Source: Duganella fentianensis
GTDB lineage: Bacteria > Pseudomonadota > Gammaproteobacteria > Burkholderiales > Burkholderiaceae_D
DNA length: 64,000 bases
Assembly: GCF_009857835.1 (NCBI RefSeq)
Contig: NZ_WWCL01000003.1
Coordinates: forward strand, 1-64,000
Direction of reading: 5' to 3'
The notes under the pieces were generated by a model that saw only the letters and a program-made list of their open reading frames with translations, had not been told where the DNA came from and searched no databases. Shown here in pieces: positions 1-8,885 of the stretch. Each line of letters opens with the position of its first letter. Positions within the stretch are counted from its first letter, which is position 1. Position numbers and translations under genes: made by a program.

Positions 1-146
1 GGGTCGCTCACTCAAAATACTGACAGTTCGCTTCTTTTACGAAGCGTCCTATTTCATTTATTTCTTGTGAACATTTGATATTTTTTAAGTATCACGAAGA
101 CTAGCTTCGTGTGCACTTTCATCAAACGTCCACACTTATCGACTGT

Positions 147-161
147 GAATTTTTAAAGAAC
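147..161 (-). promoter_or_regulatory. boxA-like rRNA antitermination element
   Basis: On the minus strand the sequence reads GTTCTTTAAAAATTC, very close to the boxA of rRNA leaders, which recruits NusB/NusE. It lies downstream of both promoters, as expected. Confidence 0.6.
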
Positions 162-215
162 TTGTCTTTGGTACTGCTTGCTGAGAAGCGTTGTGTTCAT
201 CAGCGAAGAGGCAAG

Positions 216-244
216 ATTATGAGGCGTTTCCAACATTCCGTCAA
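216..244 (-). promoter_or_regulatory. Downstream rRNA promoter (P2)
   Basis: On the minus strand a -35 TTGACG (244-239) and a -10 CATAAT (221-216) are separated by 17 bases. With P1 it forms the tandem promoter arrangement usual for rRNA operons. Confidence 0.6.
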
Positions 245-300
245 GTCTTTCCTTTTCTCACTCAACTCAGCGACTGGCGCCGTGTTTTGCGAGGGGGCGA

Positions 301-329
301 ACTATAGCAAGGGAACCCTTGCCTGACAA
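301..329 (-). promoter_or_regulatory. Upstream rRNA promoter (P1)
   Basis: On the minus strand a -35 TTGTCA (329-324) and a -10 TATAGT (306-301) are separated by exactly 17 bases. It fits a sigma70 promoter driving the rRNA leader leftwards. Confidence 0.6.
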
Positions 330-368
330 GAGTAAAATACCGCCTTTGTCCGTTCACTTTGCCGCACC

Positions 369-1868
369 ATGACTATCCTGCTCACCACTCTGAATGCTCG
401 CTATACCCACGCATCGCTGGGATTGCGCTATCTGCTCGCCAATATGGGCGAGCTACGGGAGCAGACCAGGTTACAGGAATTCGTGATTGGCGCTAAAACG
501 ACCGAGATTGTCGAACGCATACTGGCGCACGCACCCCGCATCGTCGGCTTCGGCATCTATATATGGAACGTGGAAGAGACTACCCGCGTGGTCGCCATGC
601 TCAAGCGGGTGGCGCCGGACGTGGTGGTAGTGCTGGGCGGGCCGGAAGTCTCGCACGAGTCGAACGAGCAGGAGATCGTCAAGCTGGCGGACTATGTCAT
701 TACCGGCTGGGGCGACGTTACCTTCCCCAAGCTGTGCGGCGAGATTCTGCACGGCCCCAAGCCGCTGATGAAAATCCATGCGGGCGTACAGCCTCCCATG
801 GATCAGATCAAGCTGCCCTACTCTCTCTATAGCGATAGCGACATCAAGAACCGCACTATTTATGTAGAGGCTTCACGTGGCTGCCCGTTCAAATGCGAGT
901 TCTGTCTATCCGCGCTGGACAAGACGGCATGGCCTTTCCCGCTCGATGATTTTCTCGCCGAGATGGAGTCGCTCTACGCGCGCGGCGCAAGGCTGTTCAA
1001 ATTCGTCGACCGCACCTTCAATCTGAACATCAAGACCAGCCTGAAGATCATGCAGTTCTTCCTCGATAAGCTGGAAGCGCATCCGGACGATCCTGTGTAC
1101 GCCCACTTCGAGCTGGTACCCGATCACCTGCCCGACGCACTAAAAGAGGGCATCAGCAAATTCCCGGCGGGCGCACTGCAATTCGAGATCGGCATCCAGA
1201 GCTTCAATCCTGCCGTACAGACGCTGGTCAGCCGCAAGCAGGATAACCACAAAGCCGCCGATAACATCCGCTGGCTGACGCAGCACTCCCACGCGCACAT
1301 GCACGTCGACCTGATTGCCGGCCTGCCCGGCGAAACTGTGGACAGCTTTGCCGAAGGTTTTAACAAGCTGTGGGCGCTGAATCCCCACGAAATCCAGTTC
1401 GGCATCCTGAAACGCCTGCGCGGCACCCCCATCATCCGCCACACGCAGGAATACGGGCTGACCTTCGAACCGTATGCGCCCTACACCATTCTGGCCAACC
1501 GCGATATCGACTTCGCCACCATGCAGCGGCTGGTGCGCTTTGCCCGCTACTGGGATCTGGTGGCCAACTCGGGCCGCTTCGGTAATACCCTGCCGGTGCT
1601 GCTGGGCGACGATGCTTTCGGCCAGTTCATGGCCTTCTCCGACTGGCTGTATGCGAGTACCGACGCCACCCACCGGATTGCACTTGACCGTCTGGCCGCC
1701 ATGGTATCGCGCTGGCTGCAGACGCGCGGCATGGATAAAACCGAGGCCGATGCCCTGCTGGCCAGCGACTACGCGGGTCGTAACGAATCCGGCTCGCGCC
1801 TCAAAGGGGGCGCCGCCGGGGGCGAAACCGCGGCACCATCACGGCAGGCGCGCCATCTGGCCGCCTAG
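369..1868 (+). CDS. B12-binding domain radical SAM protein (DUF4080 type)
   Basis: A 499-residue protein with an N-terminal cobalamin-binding-like region (about residues 1-140, including a GGPE turn) followed by a radical SAM barrel. The [4Fe-4S] cysteines are C172, C176 and C179 in a CPFKCEFC motif. The C-terminal third matches the layout of the DUF4080 class. These enzymes bind SAM and probably cobalamin; their substrate is generally unknown and I cannot assign one. The start is the first ATG, 37 bases from the last conserved element of the divergent rRNA promoter region, so its own promoter must lie within or overlap that region. It appears monocistronic, with a 66-base gap to the transport operon. 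Confidence 0.85.
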   Translation: MTILLTTLNARYTHASLGLRYLLANMGELREQTRLQEFVIGAKTTEIVERILAHAPRIVGFGIYIWNVEETTRVVAMLKRVAPDVVVVLGGPEVSHESNEQEIVKLADYVITGWGDVTFPKLCGEILHGPKPLMKIHAGVQPPMDQIKLPYSLYSDSDIKNRTIYVEASRGCPFKCEFCLSALDKTAWPFPLDDFLAEMESLYARGARLFKFVDRTFNLNIKTSLKIMQFFLDKLEAHPDDPVYAHFELVPDHLPDALKEGISKFPAGALQFEIGIQSFNPAVQTLVSRKQDNHKAADNIRWLTQHSHAHMHVDLIAGLPGETVDSFAEGFNKLWALNPHEIQFGILKRLRGTPIIRHTQEYGLTFEPYAPYTILANRDIDFATMQRLVRFARYWDLVANSGRFGNTLPVLLGDDAFGQFMAFSDWLYASTDATHRIALDRLAAMVSRWLQTRGMDKTEADALLASDYAGRNESGSRLKGGAAGGETAAPSRQARHLAA

Positions 1869-1934
1869 GTACTGTCCTGCAACGCCGAGCATGGATAGGT
1901 GGCGGCCAAGGCGAAAGTCCCTTAAACTGACATT

Positions 1935-3065
1935 ATGCCCATTGCTAAAGAGCCTATCCTGACACTCTCACAAGCGACTGCCGCCGACCCCACGGTCACG
2001 GCGGGCGGTACGTGGCAAGTGCACGCTCTGGCGCAGGGCAAGGCCATGGCCACCATCAAGCAGCAGCTACTCGCACTCAAAGACAAAAGCCCGCAGTGGG
2101 ATCTGCGCGCCATCGAGAGCATGGACCACATCGGCGCCCAGCTGTTCTGGAACGCCTGGGGCAAGGCCCGCCCCGCCCAGTTGCAGCTGGCTCCCGCACA
2201 GGAAGAGTTCTTCACCCGGCTGGAAGCCACCGGCAAGCTGGAACTACCCGCCACCCGTCCGCAACGACTGACATGGATCATGAAGCTGGGCTTCATGATG
2301 ATGGAGTTCGTCACCCACCTGATCAGCTTCATGCGGCTGGTGGGACAGGTGGTCATCGATGGCGCACGCTTTGCCCGTGCCCCGATGCGGGGACCGTGGA
2401 AGGAAATTTCGGCGAATATCTTCCATGCCGGCTTTCAGGCGCTGGGCATTACCGCGCTGGTAGGCTTCCTGATCGGCGTGGTGCTGTCCTACCTGTCCGC
2501 CCAGCAGCTGCGCGCCTTTGGCGGCGATATCTATCTGGTCAACCTGCTCGGCATGAGCGTGATCCGCGAACTGGGCCCGCTGCTGGCTGCGATTCTGGTG
2601 GCGGGCCGCTCCGGCTCCTCGATTACCGCGCAGCTGGGGGTCATGCGGGTGACGGAAGAACTGGATGCCATGCTGGTGATGGGCATTTCGCACGGCTTCC
2701 GGCTGGTGCTGCCGAAAGTGCTGGCACTGGCGGTTTCCATGCCCTTGCTGGTGATCTGGACCGATACCATGGCCCTCATAGGCGGCATGGTGTCGGCACG
2801 GGTGGAACTGAATCTGTCGCCCGAATACTTCATCACCAAGCTGCCCGATGCCGTGCCGCTGGCGAACTACATGATAGGTCTGGGCAAAGGCGCTGTATTC
2901 GGCATGCTGATCGCGCTGGTGTCCTGCCACTTCGGCCTGCGCATCAAACCGAATACGGAAAGTCTGGGACGCGGCACCACCACTTCGGTGGTGACAGCGA
3001 TTACCGTGGTGATACTGGCCGATGCCGTATTCGCCATCGTGTTTAGCGGCGTGGGGTTCTTCTGA
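1935..3065 (+). CDS. MlaE-type ABC permease with N-terminal STAS-like domain
   Basis: A 376-residue protein. Residues about 20-105 look like a soluble STAS/MlaB-like domain (IESMDHIGAQLFW), and residues about 120-376 are a MlaE permease with several membrane segments and the conserved RELGPLLAAILVAGRSGSS stretch. In canonical Mla systems MlaB is separate; here it appears fused to the permease. It would form the inner-membrane channel moving phospholipids or other hydrophobic molecules. It overlaps the next gene by one base (TGATG), so translation is coupled. It is the first gene of a permease-ATPase-MCE-lipoprotein operon. Whether the cargo is phospholipid (Mla) or something else (Mkl/Tgd-like) cannot be told. 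Confidence 0.88.
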   Translation: MPIAKEPILTLSQATAADPTVTAGGTWQVHALAQGKAMATIKQQLLALKDKSPQWDLRAIESMDHIGAQLFWNAWGKARPAQLQLAPAQEEFFTRLEATGKLELPATRPQRLTWIMKLGFMMMEFVTHLISFMRLVGQVVIDGARFARAPMRGPWKEISANIFHAGFQALGITALVGFLIGVVLSYLSAQQLRAFGGDIYLVNLLGMSVIRELGPLLAAILVAGRSGSSITAQLGVMRVTEELDAMLVMGISHGFRLVLPKVLALAVSMPLLVIWTDTMALIGGMVSARVELNLSPEYFITKLPDAVPLANYMIGLGKGAVFGMLIALVSCHFGLRIKPNTESLGRGTTTSVVTAITVVILADAVFAIVFSGVGFF

Positions 3066-3925
3066 TGGCAAATCCGGCACTGGTCCCCGAACGCAGTTGC
3101 GGCGGTAGCCGTGGCGATGGCGAGCTGACGCTGGACGGCAGCGTGCCTATCGTGGAAATCACCGGGCTGTGGACCAAGTACGGCCGCACCGTGGTGCATC
3201 AGGATCTGAATCTGGAAATCCGGCAGGGCGAAATCCTCTCCATCGTGGGCGGCTCCGGTACAGGCAAGACTACCCTGCTGCGCCAGATGCTGGGACTGGA
3301 AACGCCAGCGCGCGGCTGCGTGCGGGTATTCGGTGAAGACATCAGCGAAATCGACGCCACCCAGTTGCAGCAGTTGCGCAACCACTGGGGCATGCTGTTC
3401 CAGCAGGGCGCACTGTACTCGGCCCTGACGGTACTGGAAAACATCGCCCAGCCCATGCGCGAGCTGCATGCCCTGCCCGAAGACCTGATCGTCGATGCCG
3501 TGCTGCTGAAGATGAATATGGTGGGGCTGGGTCCCGAGCACGCCAACAAGATGCCGTCCGACCTGTCCGGCGGCATGGTCAAGCGGGTAGCGCTGGCGCG
3601 TGCACTGGCGCTGGAACCCAAGCTGCTATTCCTCGACGAACCCACCGCCGGTCTGGACCCCGACCTGTCGGAAGCCTTTGTCAGCCTGATCAAATCGCTG
3701 CACCGCGAACTCGGCCTCACCGTCGTAATGGTGACGCACGATCTCGATACCCTGTTCGCCCTCTCCACCCGCATTGCCGTGCTGGCGGAAAAACATGTGA
3801 TTGCCCTCGGCACTCTCGAAGAAGTGCTGCAGGTCGATCACCCCTTCGTTCATGAATTCTTCCTCGGAGATCGCGGCCGCCGCGCACTGGAAGCACTGAA
3901 CGAGAAAAACCCTCAGGAGCAATGA
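3065..3925 (+). CDS. MlaF-type ABC transporter ATPase
   Basis: A 286-residue ATPase with Walker A GGSGTGKTT near residue 62, signature LSGGM near 167 and Walker B LLFLDEPTAGLDP near 187. The first 25-30 residues are an extra N-terminal stretch before the ABC fold begins (VEITGLWTKYG). It powers the MlaE-like permease encoded upstream, with which it overlaps. Its stop overlaps the MCE gene start (ATGA). The LSGGM signature without a following Q-R pair is typical of the MlaF/Ttg2A subfamily. Assignment to the family is firm; the transport direction and cargo are not. Confidence 0.9.
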   Translation: MANPALVPERSCGGSRGDGELTLDGSVPIVEITGLWTKYGRTVVHQDLNLEIRQGEILSIVGGSGTGKTTLLRQMLGLETPARGCVRVFGEDISEIDATQLQQLRNHWGMLFQQGALYSALTVLENIAQPMRELHALPEDLIVDAVLLKMNMVGLGPEHANKMPSDLSGGMVKRVALARALALEPKLLFLDEPTAGLDPDLSEAFVSLIKSLHRELGLTVVMVTHDLDTLFALSTRIAVLAEKHVIALGTLEEVLQVDHPFVHEFFLGDRGRRALEALNEKNPQEQ

Positions 3926-4863
3926 TGGAAAACCGATCCCATGCCCTCACTACCGGCTTCTTCACGATTACGCTGCTGATTGCAGCCATCCTGTTCGGCC
4001 TCTGGTTCAACCGCGACCGCGTCGAGCGCGCGCCCTACGTACTGGCCACCACCCGCCCGATACCGGGCCTGAATCCGCAAGCCCCGGTGCGCTACCGCGG
4101 TCTGCAGGTGGGCAAGGTCGCCAGCATCAGCTTCGATCCGAATGTCACGGGCCAGATACTCGTCACGCTCAACATCAACAAGGATGCACCGATTACCAGC
4201 ACCACCTTCGCCACGCTAGGCTATCAGGGCGTGACGGGCATCGCTTTCATCCAGCTCGATGACGACAGCGTGGGCTCGCCGCGGCTGGCCACCAATGCCG
4301 ATACGCCAGCCCGCGTGCCGCTGCGCCCCGGCCTGTTCGATGTGCTGGAAAAACGCGGCAAGGCCATCCTTGATCAGACCGAAATCGCCACCCAGCGCCT
4401 GAACAATCTGCTCAGCGAACAGAATCAGCGCGCCATCCTCAACACCTTCAGCGAAATCAGCGCCACCGCGCAAGCCTATCGCGCCCTGCCGGAACAGCTG
4501 CAGCCGACGCTGGAACGCCTGCCACAGCTGGCGGATCAGACCCAGCAAACACTGAAAAGCTTCCACCGGCTGGCTGGCGATGCCGACCAGATGGTGCAGC
4601 AACTGCAGGCACCGAATGGCCCCATCGCCCGTCTGACCGATAGCACCGAGCGCATCGCCGGTTCGGTAGAAGCGGTGGCCGGCGGGCTGGAACTCGATAC
4701 GCTACCGCAGGTAAACTCGCTGTCCGACGACACGCGCGCTTCCATGCGCGCCCTGCGCAAGACCATGAACAAGATTAACGACCGCCCGCAAAGCCTGATC
4801 TTCGGCGCGCCCGGCACCCCGCCCGGCCCCGGTGAAGCCGGCTTCTCTGCCAGTGCCAAATGA
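3922..4863 (+). CDS. MCE-domain (MlaD-like) periplasmic lipid-binding protein
   Basis: A 313-residue protein with one N-terminal membrane anchor (about residues 9-29), then an MCE domain (about 38-115, with the PGLNPQAPVRYRGLQVGKV signature) and a long helical C-terminal part rich in Gln and Leu (about 140-290). MlaD-type proteins oligomerise on the permease and bind lipid in the periplasm. The extended helical tail makes it longer than E. coli MlaD and resembles PqiB or Mce tails that form a tube. The start overlaps the ATPase stop; a second ATG lies one codon on. Its last codon overlaps the lipoprotein start. Confidence 0.88.
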   Translation: MMENRSHALTTGFFTITLLIAAILFGLWFNRDRVERAPYVLATTRPIPGLNPQAPVRYRGLQVGKVASISFDPNVTGQILVTLNINKDAPITSTTFATLGYQGVTGIAFIQLDDDSVGSPRLATNADTPARVPLRPGLFDVLEKRGKAILDQTEIATQRLNNLLSEQNQRAILNTFSEISATAQAYRALPEQLQPTLERLPQLADQTQQTLKSFHRLAGDADQMVQQLQAPNGPIARLTDSTERIAGSVEAVAGGLELDTLPQVNSLSDDTRASMRALRKTMNKINDRPQSLIFGAPGTPPGPGEAGFSASAK

Positions 4864-5471
4864 GGAAGACCGCGATGACCGTCCAGCTCCGCCACCTGTT
4901 TGCCCTTGCCACCTGCGCCCTGCTGCTGGGCGGCTGTGCCAGCAATCCGCCGGCCACGGCGCGCTATGACTTCGGTCCGCTGCCGGCACCCAGCACCAGC
5001 AGCCAGATCGGCACCCTGATCGTGGCCGACATTACCGGCCCGACGGCGCTCGATACGGAACACATGCAGTACCGCCTGCTGTATGCCGATGCACGTCAGG
5101 CCCGCCCGTATGCCTACAACCAGTGGGCCGCGACGCCGTTCCAGCTGCTGGGCCAGCGCCTGCGTGCCAATTTCGCCCAGGCGGGCGTGAAAGTGCTGTC
5201 CACCACCGACGCCATCACCAGCCCTACCGTGCTGCGCATGGAAGTCAACGAATTCACCCAGAGCTTCGACACGGCCAAGAGCAGCCAGGGCATCCTCAAT
5301 GTGCGCGCTTCGCTGTTCCGCAATCACCGCCTGCTCGACCAGCGTACCTTCCAGCGCAGCGTGGCCGCGCCTACGCCGGATGCCGCCGGCGGCGCCCAGG
5401 CACTGGCCGAAGCCAGTGACGCGCTGGCCGCCGATCTGCTGGCCTGGCTGGCCAGCGTGCCGCAACCGTAA
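4860..5471 (+). CDS. ABC-type transport auxiliary lipoprotein (PqiC-like)
   Basis: A 203-residue lipoprotein. The signal peptide ends in a lipobox LLGGC with C26 as the lipidated residue. The rest resembles the PqiC/ABC transport auxiliary component family (DUF330-like) often encoded after MCE genes, and probably docks the MCE tube at the outer membrane. The first ATG overlaps the MCE stop by four bases; an internal ATG at residue 6 is also possible. Its position as the fourth gene of the operon supports the role. Confidence 0.8.
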   Translation: MRKTAMTVQLRHLFALATCALLLGGCASNPPATARYDFGPLPAPSTSSQIGTLIVADITGPTALDTEHMQYRLLYADARQARPYAYNQWAATPFQLLGQRLRANFAQAGVKVLSTTDAITSPTVLRMEVNEFTQSFDTAKSSQGILNVRASLFRNHRLLDQRTFQRSVAAPTPDAAGGAQALAEASDALAADLLAWLASVPQP

Positions 5472-5487
5472 GGCCAGGGGTCGCCGC

Positions 5488-6621
5488 GTGGAACAGCACA
5501 GCACCGTCAGCAAGACCTCGCCGTTCACCCGCGGCGCGCTCCTGGTCTACGTGCTGCTGATCGTCTACGCCAGCTGGTTCCCGTTCACGGGCTGGCACAA
5601 TCAGGGCCTGTCGCCGCTGATCTTCCTCGAACACACGGACATGCCGCGCTACTGGACCAAGTTCGATGCCATCATCAACGTGGTTGGCTACATGCCGCTC
5701 GGTACCCTGATCGTGTATGCGCTCTATCCACGCCTGCAAGGCTGGCTAGCCCTGCTGCTGGCCAGCGCCAGCGGGCTGCTGCTGTCCGGCCTGATGGAAG
5801 GCGTGCAGACCTATCTGCCCAGCCGGGTCTCTTCGAATCTGGATTTCTATACCAATAGCGTGGGCTGTATGCTGGGCGCCATAGTCGGCGTGCTGACGGT
5901 GCGCCGCCTGCTCGACCAGAGCGAGCTGCAGCGGCTGCGCAAGAGCTGGTTCGCGCCCCATGCCAGCCACGGGCTGGTGCTGCTGGCCTTGTGGCCACTG
6001 GCGCAGATCTATCCGCAAAGCTTTCTGTTCGGGCTGGGCCAGCTGCTGCCCATCCTGTCGGAATGGCTGTCGCAACTGCTCGATACGGACATCGATCTGG
6101 CCCAGTATCTGCGCCCCGACAGCGTGCTGACGGTGGAACAGTACTGGCTGTCGGAAACCATCATCACGGCCTGCGGCATGGTAGGCGCCGCGCTCACGCT
6201 GCTATGCCTGCTGCGCAAACCGGCCCCGCGCGGCCTGCTCGTAGGCGGCCTGATCGCCAGCGCCGTGATCGTCAAGGCGCTGGCGACGGCGCTGCTGTTC
6301 TCGCCCGAAAACGCGTTTGTCTGGGTCACGCCCGGCGCCGAAGGCGGCTTTCTGATCGGCACCATCATGCTGGCTGGCCTGACCTTTGCCCCCCATCTGG
6401 CACAGCGCCGCCTGGCCCTGACCACCCTGCTATTGAGTCTGGTGATCATCAACACCACGCCGTCCAACCCGTATTTCGTCGTCACCCTGCAATCCTGGGT
6501 GCAGGGCAAATTCCTCAACTTTAATGGTGCGGCCCAGTTCCTCACCCTGCTGTGGCCGCTGGCCGCGCTGTGGTTCCTGTGGCTACCCGTGCACCGTCGG
6601 GCGGCCCCTGAGGTATCATAG
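5488..6621 (+). CDS. VanZ family membrane protein
   Basis: A polytopic membrane protein of about 377 residues starting at a GTG with a weak purine-rich site upstream; the open frame runs further upstream but would overlap the lipoprotein gene. The N-terminal half carries the VanZ hallmark YASWFPFTGW followed by a membrane segment, a loop with FDAIINVVGYMPLG and a glutamate in LMEGVQTYLPSR. The C-terminal half adds several further membrane helices. VanZ proteins are linked to low-level teicoplanin resistance in Gram-positives, but the molecular role in Gram-negatives is unknown. It follows the Mla-like genes by 16 bases and may be co-transcribed. Confidence 0.8.
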   Translation: MEQHSTVSKTSPFTRGALLVYVLLIVYASWFPFTGWHNQGLSPLIFLEHTDMPRYWTKFDAIINVVGYMPLGTLIVYALYPRLQGWLALLLASASGLLLSGLMEGVQTYLPSRVSSNLDFYTNSVGCMLGAIVGVLTVRRLLDQSELQRLRKSWFAPHASHGLVLLALWPLAQIYPQSFLFGLGQLLPILSEWLSQLLDTDIDLAQYLRPDSVLTVEQYWLSETIITACGMVGAALTLLCLLRKPAPRGLLVGGLIASAVIVKALATALLFSPENAFVWVTPGAEGGFLIGTIMLAGLTFAPHLAQRRLALTTLLLSLVIINTTPSNPYFVVTLQSWVQGKFLNFNGAAQFLTLLWPLAALWFLWLPVHRRAAPEVS

Positions 6622-6653
6622 CGCCACCTTAGTTTTCCGGATCCGATACCGCC

Positions 6654-6971
6654 ATGAGCGACACTCCGTACTTCAAACACCATGTGTTCTTCTGCATGAA
6701 CCAGCGCGACGATGGCCGCGCCAGTTGCGGCGAACACGGCGCGGCGGCTGCCCAGAAGCACGCCAAACAGCGCTGCAAGGAACTCAACCTGAACGGTGCC
6801 GGCAAGGTGCGCATCAATCAGGCCGGTTGCCTGGACCGCTGCGAACAGGGCCCGGTGCTGGTGGTCTACCCCGAAGGCACCTGGTACACCTATGTCGATA
6901 ACAGCGATATCGATGAAATCATCGACAGCCATCTGGTACAAGGCAAGGTTGTCGAGCGTCTCAAACTGTAA
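6654..6971 (+). CDS. Thioredoxin-like [2Fe-2S] ferredoxin
   Basis: A 105-residue protein of the thioredoxin-fold 2Fe-2S ferredoxin class. Cluster ligands are most likely C14, C25, C59 and C63 in the C-x10-C...C-x3-C pattern; C41 is an extra cysteine. It carries the family's YPEGTWYTYV segment. It is a cytosolic electron carrier with an unknown partner. It sits six bases before the alpha/beta hydrolase gene, a pairing I take as a probable operon. Confidence 0.85.
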   Translation: MSDTPYFKHHVFFCMNQRDDGRASCGEHGAAAAQKHAKQRCKELNLNGAGKVRINQAGCLDRCEQGPVLVVYPEGTWYTYVDNSDIDEIIDSHLVQGKVVERLKL

Positions 6972-6977
6972 ACACCC

Positions 6978-7643
6978 ATGATCAAGATCGAAAAATTTAC
7001 CCTGACCGGCGGCGCCGGCCAGATGGAAGGCATACTGGACTTCCCGAAAGACACGCCGCGCGGCATCGCGCTGGTGGCCCACCCGCACCCGCTGTATGGC
7101 GGCACCATGGACAATAAAGTGGCCGTCACGCTGGCGCGCACCTTCGTCAATCTGGGCTATGTGGCGGCACGCATCAACTTCCGCGGCGTCGGCGCTTCCG
7201 AAGGCGTGCACGACCACGGCAAAGGCGAGATGGAAGATATGGCCATCCTGCATAAATGGATGACCGAACGCTATCCGGGCCTGCCCGTCGCCCTGTCCGG
7301 CTTCTCCTTCGGCACTTTCGTGCAATCGCATCTGGCCCACCAGCTGGCGGCGCAAGGCACGCCGGCCGAGCGGCTGGTACTGGTGGGCAGCGCAGCGGGC
7401 AAATGGGAAATGGCCAGCGTGCCGGCCGACACCATCCTGATCCACGGCGAGAACGACGACACCATTCCCCTGATCGATGTGCTGGACTGGCTGCGCCCGC
7501 AGGACATCCCCGTGATCGTAATTCCCGGTGCCGACCACTTCTTCCACCGCAAGCTGCAGCACATCAAGAGCTGGGTCACGCAACTGTGGCACCGCCCGAA
7601 TCTGCCAGACGCAGCTGAAACGGACGCCGCAAGCGCCGATTGA
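6978..7643 (+). CDS. Alpha/beta hydrolase (dienelactone-hydrolase/peptidase S15-like)
   Basis: A 221-residue cytosolic alpha/beta hydrolase. The nucleophile is Ser110 in GFSFG, an Asp is available near residue 158-160 (GENDDTIP), and His187 is in GADHFFHR. An oxyanion-type HPHPLYGG motif is near residue 35. It is the short 'CocE/NonD-like' hydrolase group with unassigned substrate, likely an ester or thioester. The start is the first ATG after the ferredoxin stop. A hairpin with a short T run follows it at 7673-7703. Confidence 0.83.
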   Translation: MIKIEKFTLTGGAGQMEGILDFPKDTPRGIALVAHPHPLYGGTMDNKVAVTLARTFVNLGYVAARINFRGVGASEGVHDHGKGEMEDMAILHKWMTERYPGLPVALSGFSFGTFVQSHLAHQLAAQGTPAERLVLVGSAAGKWEMASVPADTILIHGENDDTIPLIDVLDWLRPQDIPVIVIPGADHFFHRKLQHIKSWVTQLWHRPNLPDAAETDAASAD

Positions 7644-7672
7644 AGCTCTATAATTCCTGCTCCCGTCTGACC

Positions 7673-7703
7673 GGCGCACTACCCGCTGCGGGTAGGCGCC
7701 TTT
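7673..7703 (+). terminator. Hairpin terminator-like structure after the hydrolase gene
   Basis: GGCGC-A-CTACCC pairs with GGGTAG-GCGCC around a five-base GCTGC loop, followed by only three T. It lies between the hydrolase and dacC and could end the upstream transcript or sit in the dacC leader. Confidence 0.5.
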
Positions 7704-7727
7704 AACCGTATAAGCTGACCGACATCC

Positions 7728-8873
7728 ATGAAGAAAATTATTGCGGCACTCGCCACCAGTGTCCTGATGCTGACCAACGCCGTTGCGCAAACCCTGCCGC
7801 CACCGACCATCGCCGCCCGTTCGTGGCTGCTGCTGGACGCCACCAGCGGCCAGATCATCGCTTCGCAAGACCCCAACGCCCGCATCGAACCGGCCTCGCT
7901 GACCAAGATCATGACGGCCTACGTCACCTTCGGCGCCCTGCGCGACAAGAAGATAGACCTCAAGCAGATGGTCAACGTTTCGACCAAGGCATGGAAAGTG
8001 GATTCTTCCAGCTCGAAGATGTTCATCGATCCGGCCACCCCGGTCAGCATCAACGACCTGCTGTACGGCCTGATGGTGCAGTCCGGTAATGATGCGGCTG
8101 TCGCACTGGCCGAAGCCGTCGCCGGCGATGAAAGCGCTTTCGTGGTGCTGATGAACAAGGAAGCCCAGCGCATGGGCCTGACCAACACCCACTTCGCCAA
8201 TCCGCACGGCCTGCCTAGCCCGGAAAACTATTCCACCGCGCAGGATCTGTCGGTGCTGGCCAAGCGCGTGATTCAGGACTTCCCCGAGTTCTACAAGATC
8301 GACTCGGTAAAGAGCTTCACCTACAACAAGATCACCCAGCCTAACCGCAACCGCCTGCTGTGGCTGGACCCTACCGTGGACGGCATGAAGACGGGCCACA
8401 CGGAAGCGGCCGGCTACTGCATGATCGCTTCGGCCCACCGTCCCAACGGCGCCAACGAACGCCGCCTGATCTCGGTCGTGCTGGGCACTTCGTCCGACCA
8501 GTCGCGTACCCAGGAAAGCCAGAAGCTGCTGAACTGGGGCTTCCAGAACTTCGATACGGTCAAGCTGTACTCCAAGGGTCAGGCCATTGCGACGCCGGAA
8601 ATCTGGAAGGGTTCGCATAGCAGCGTGAAGATAGGCTTCACCAATGACGTGCTGGTGACGGTACCGAAAGGCGTGGCCGCCAAAATGAAACCGCTGCTGG
8701 AACGCAAGGACCCGCTGGTGGCCCCGCTGGCCGAAAACAGCCGCGTCGGCACGCTGAAGATGATGGTAGACGGCAAGCCGCTGCTGGAACTGCCTGTGGT
8801 GGCACTGGAAACCGTGGATCAGGCTTCCATCTTCGGCCGCGCCTGGGATTCGCTGCGTCTGTGGATGAAGTAG
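7728..8873 (+). CDS. dacC: D-alanyl-D-alanine carboxypeptidase (PBP5/6 family)
   Basis: A 381-residue penicillin-binding protein of peptidase family S11. A signal peptide ends at about A20. Catalytic motifs are S57-x-x-K60 (SLTK), S119-G-N121 and K221-T-G. A C-terminal beta domain (about residues 285-360) ends in an amphipathic helix (FGRAWDSLRLWMK) that anchors the enzyme to the inner membrane. It trims the terminal D-Ala of peptidoglycan pentapeptides in the periplasm. Length and motif spacing are normal. The gene symbol follows the family; dacA would be equally fair. Confidence 0.93.
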   Translation: MKKIIAALATSVLMLTNAVAQTLPPPTIAARSWLLLDATSGQIIASQDPNARIEPASLTKIMTAYVTFGALRDKKIDLKQMVNVSTKAWKVDSSSSKMFIDPATPVSINDLLYGLMVQSGNDAAVALAEAVAGDESAFVVLMNKEAQRMGLTNTHFANPHGLPSPENYSTAQDLSVLAKRVIQDFPEFYKIDSVKSFTYNKITQPNRNRLLWLDPTVDGMKTGHTEAAGYCMIASAHRPNGANERRLISVVLGTSSDQSRTQESQKLLNWGFQNFDTVKLYSKGQAIATPEIWKGSHSSVKIGFTNDVLVTVPKGVAAKMKPLLERKDPLVAPLAENSRVGTLKMMVDGKPLLELPVVALETVDQASIFGRAWDSLRLWMK

Positions 8874-8885
8874 TACCTGCCTGAC

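Larger units (their letters stand above)
1..368 (-). promoter_or_regulatory. rRNA operon leader and promoter region (16S lies off the left end)
   Basis: No protein gene is credible here. Read on the minus strand, the stretch has two sigma70-type promoters followed by a boxA-like antitermination element and then a leader running off position 1. This order is that of a bacterial rRNA operon leader, and the last bases resemble sequence found just upstream of 16S genes in Burkholderiales. The operon itself would lie outside the window, so this is inference. The promoters point away from the radical SAM gene at 369, making the region divergent. Confidence 0.7.

Noticed and set aside
111-326. 71-codon open frame in the leader
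   Set aside because: It overlaps the rRNA promoters and boxA and has no ribosome site or recognisable sequence.
6009-8618. Minus-strand open frame of 869 codons
   Set aside because: It runs antisense through VanZ, ferredoxin, hydrolase and DacC, all with clear family motifs on the plus strand; high GC content removes stops.
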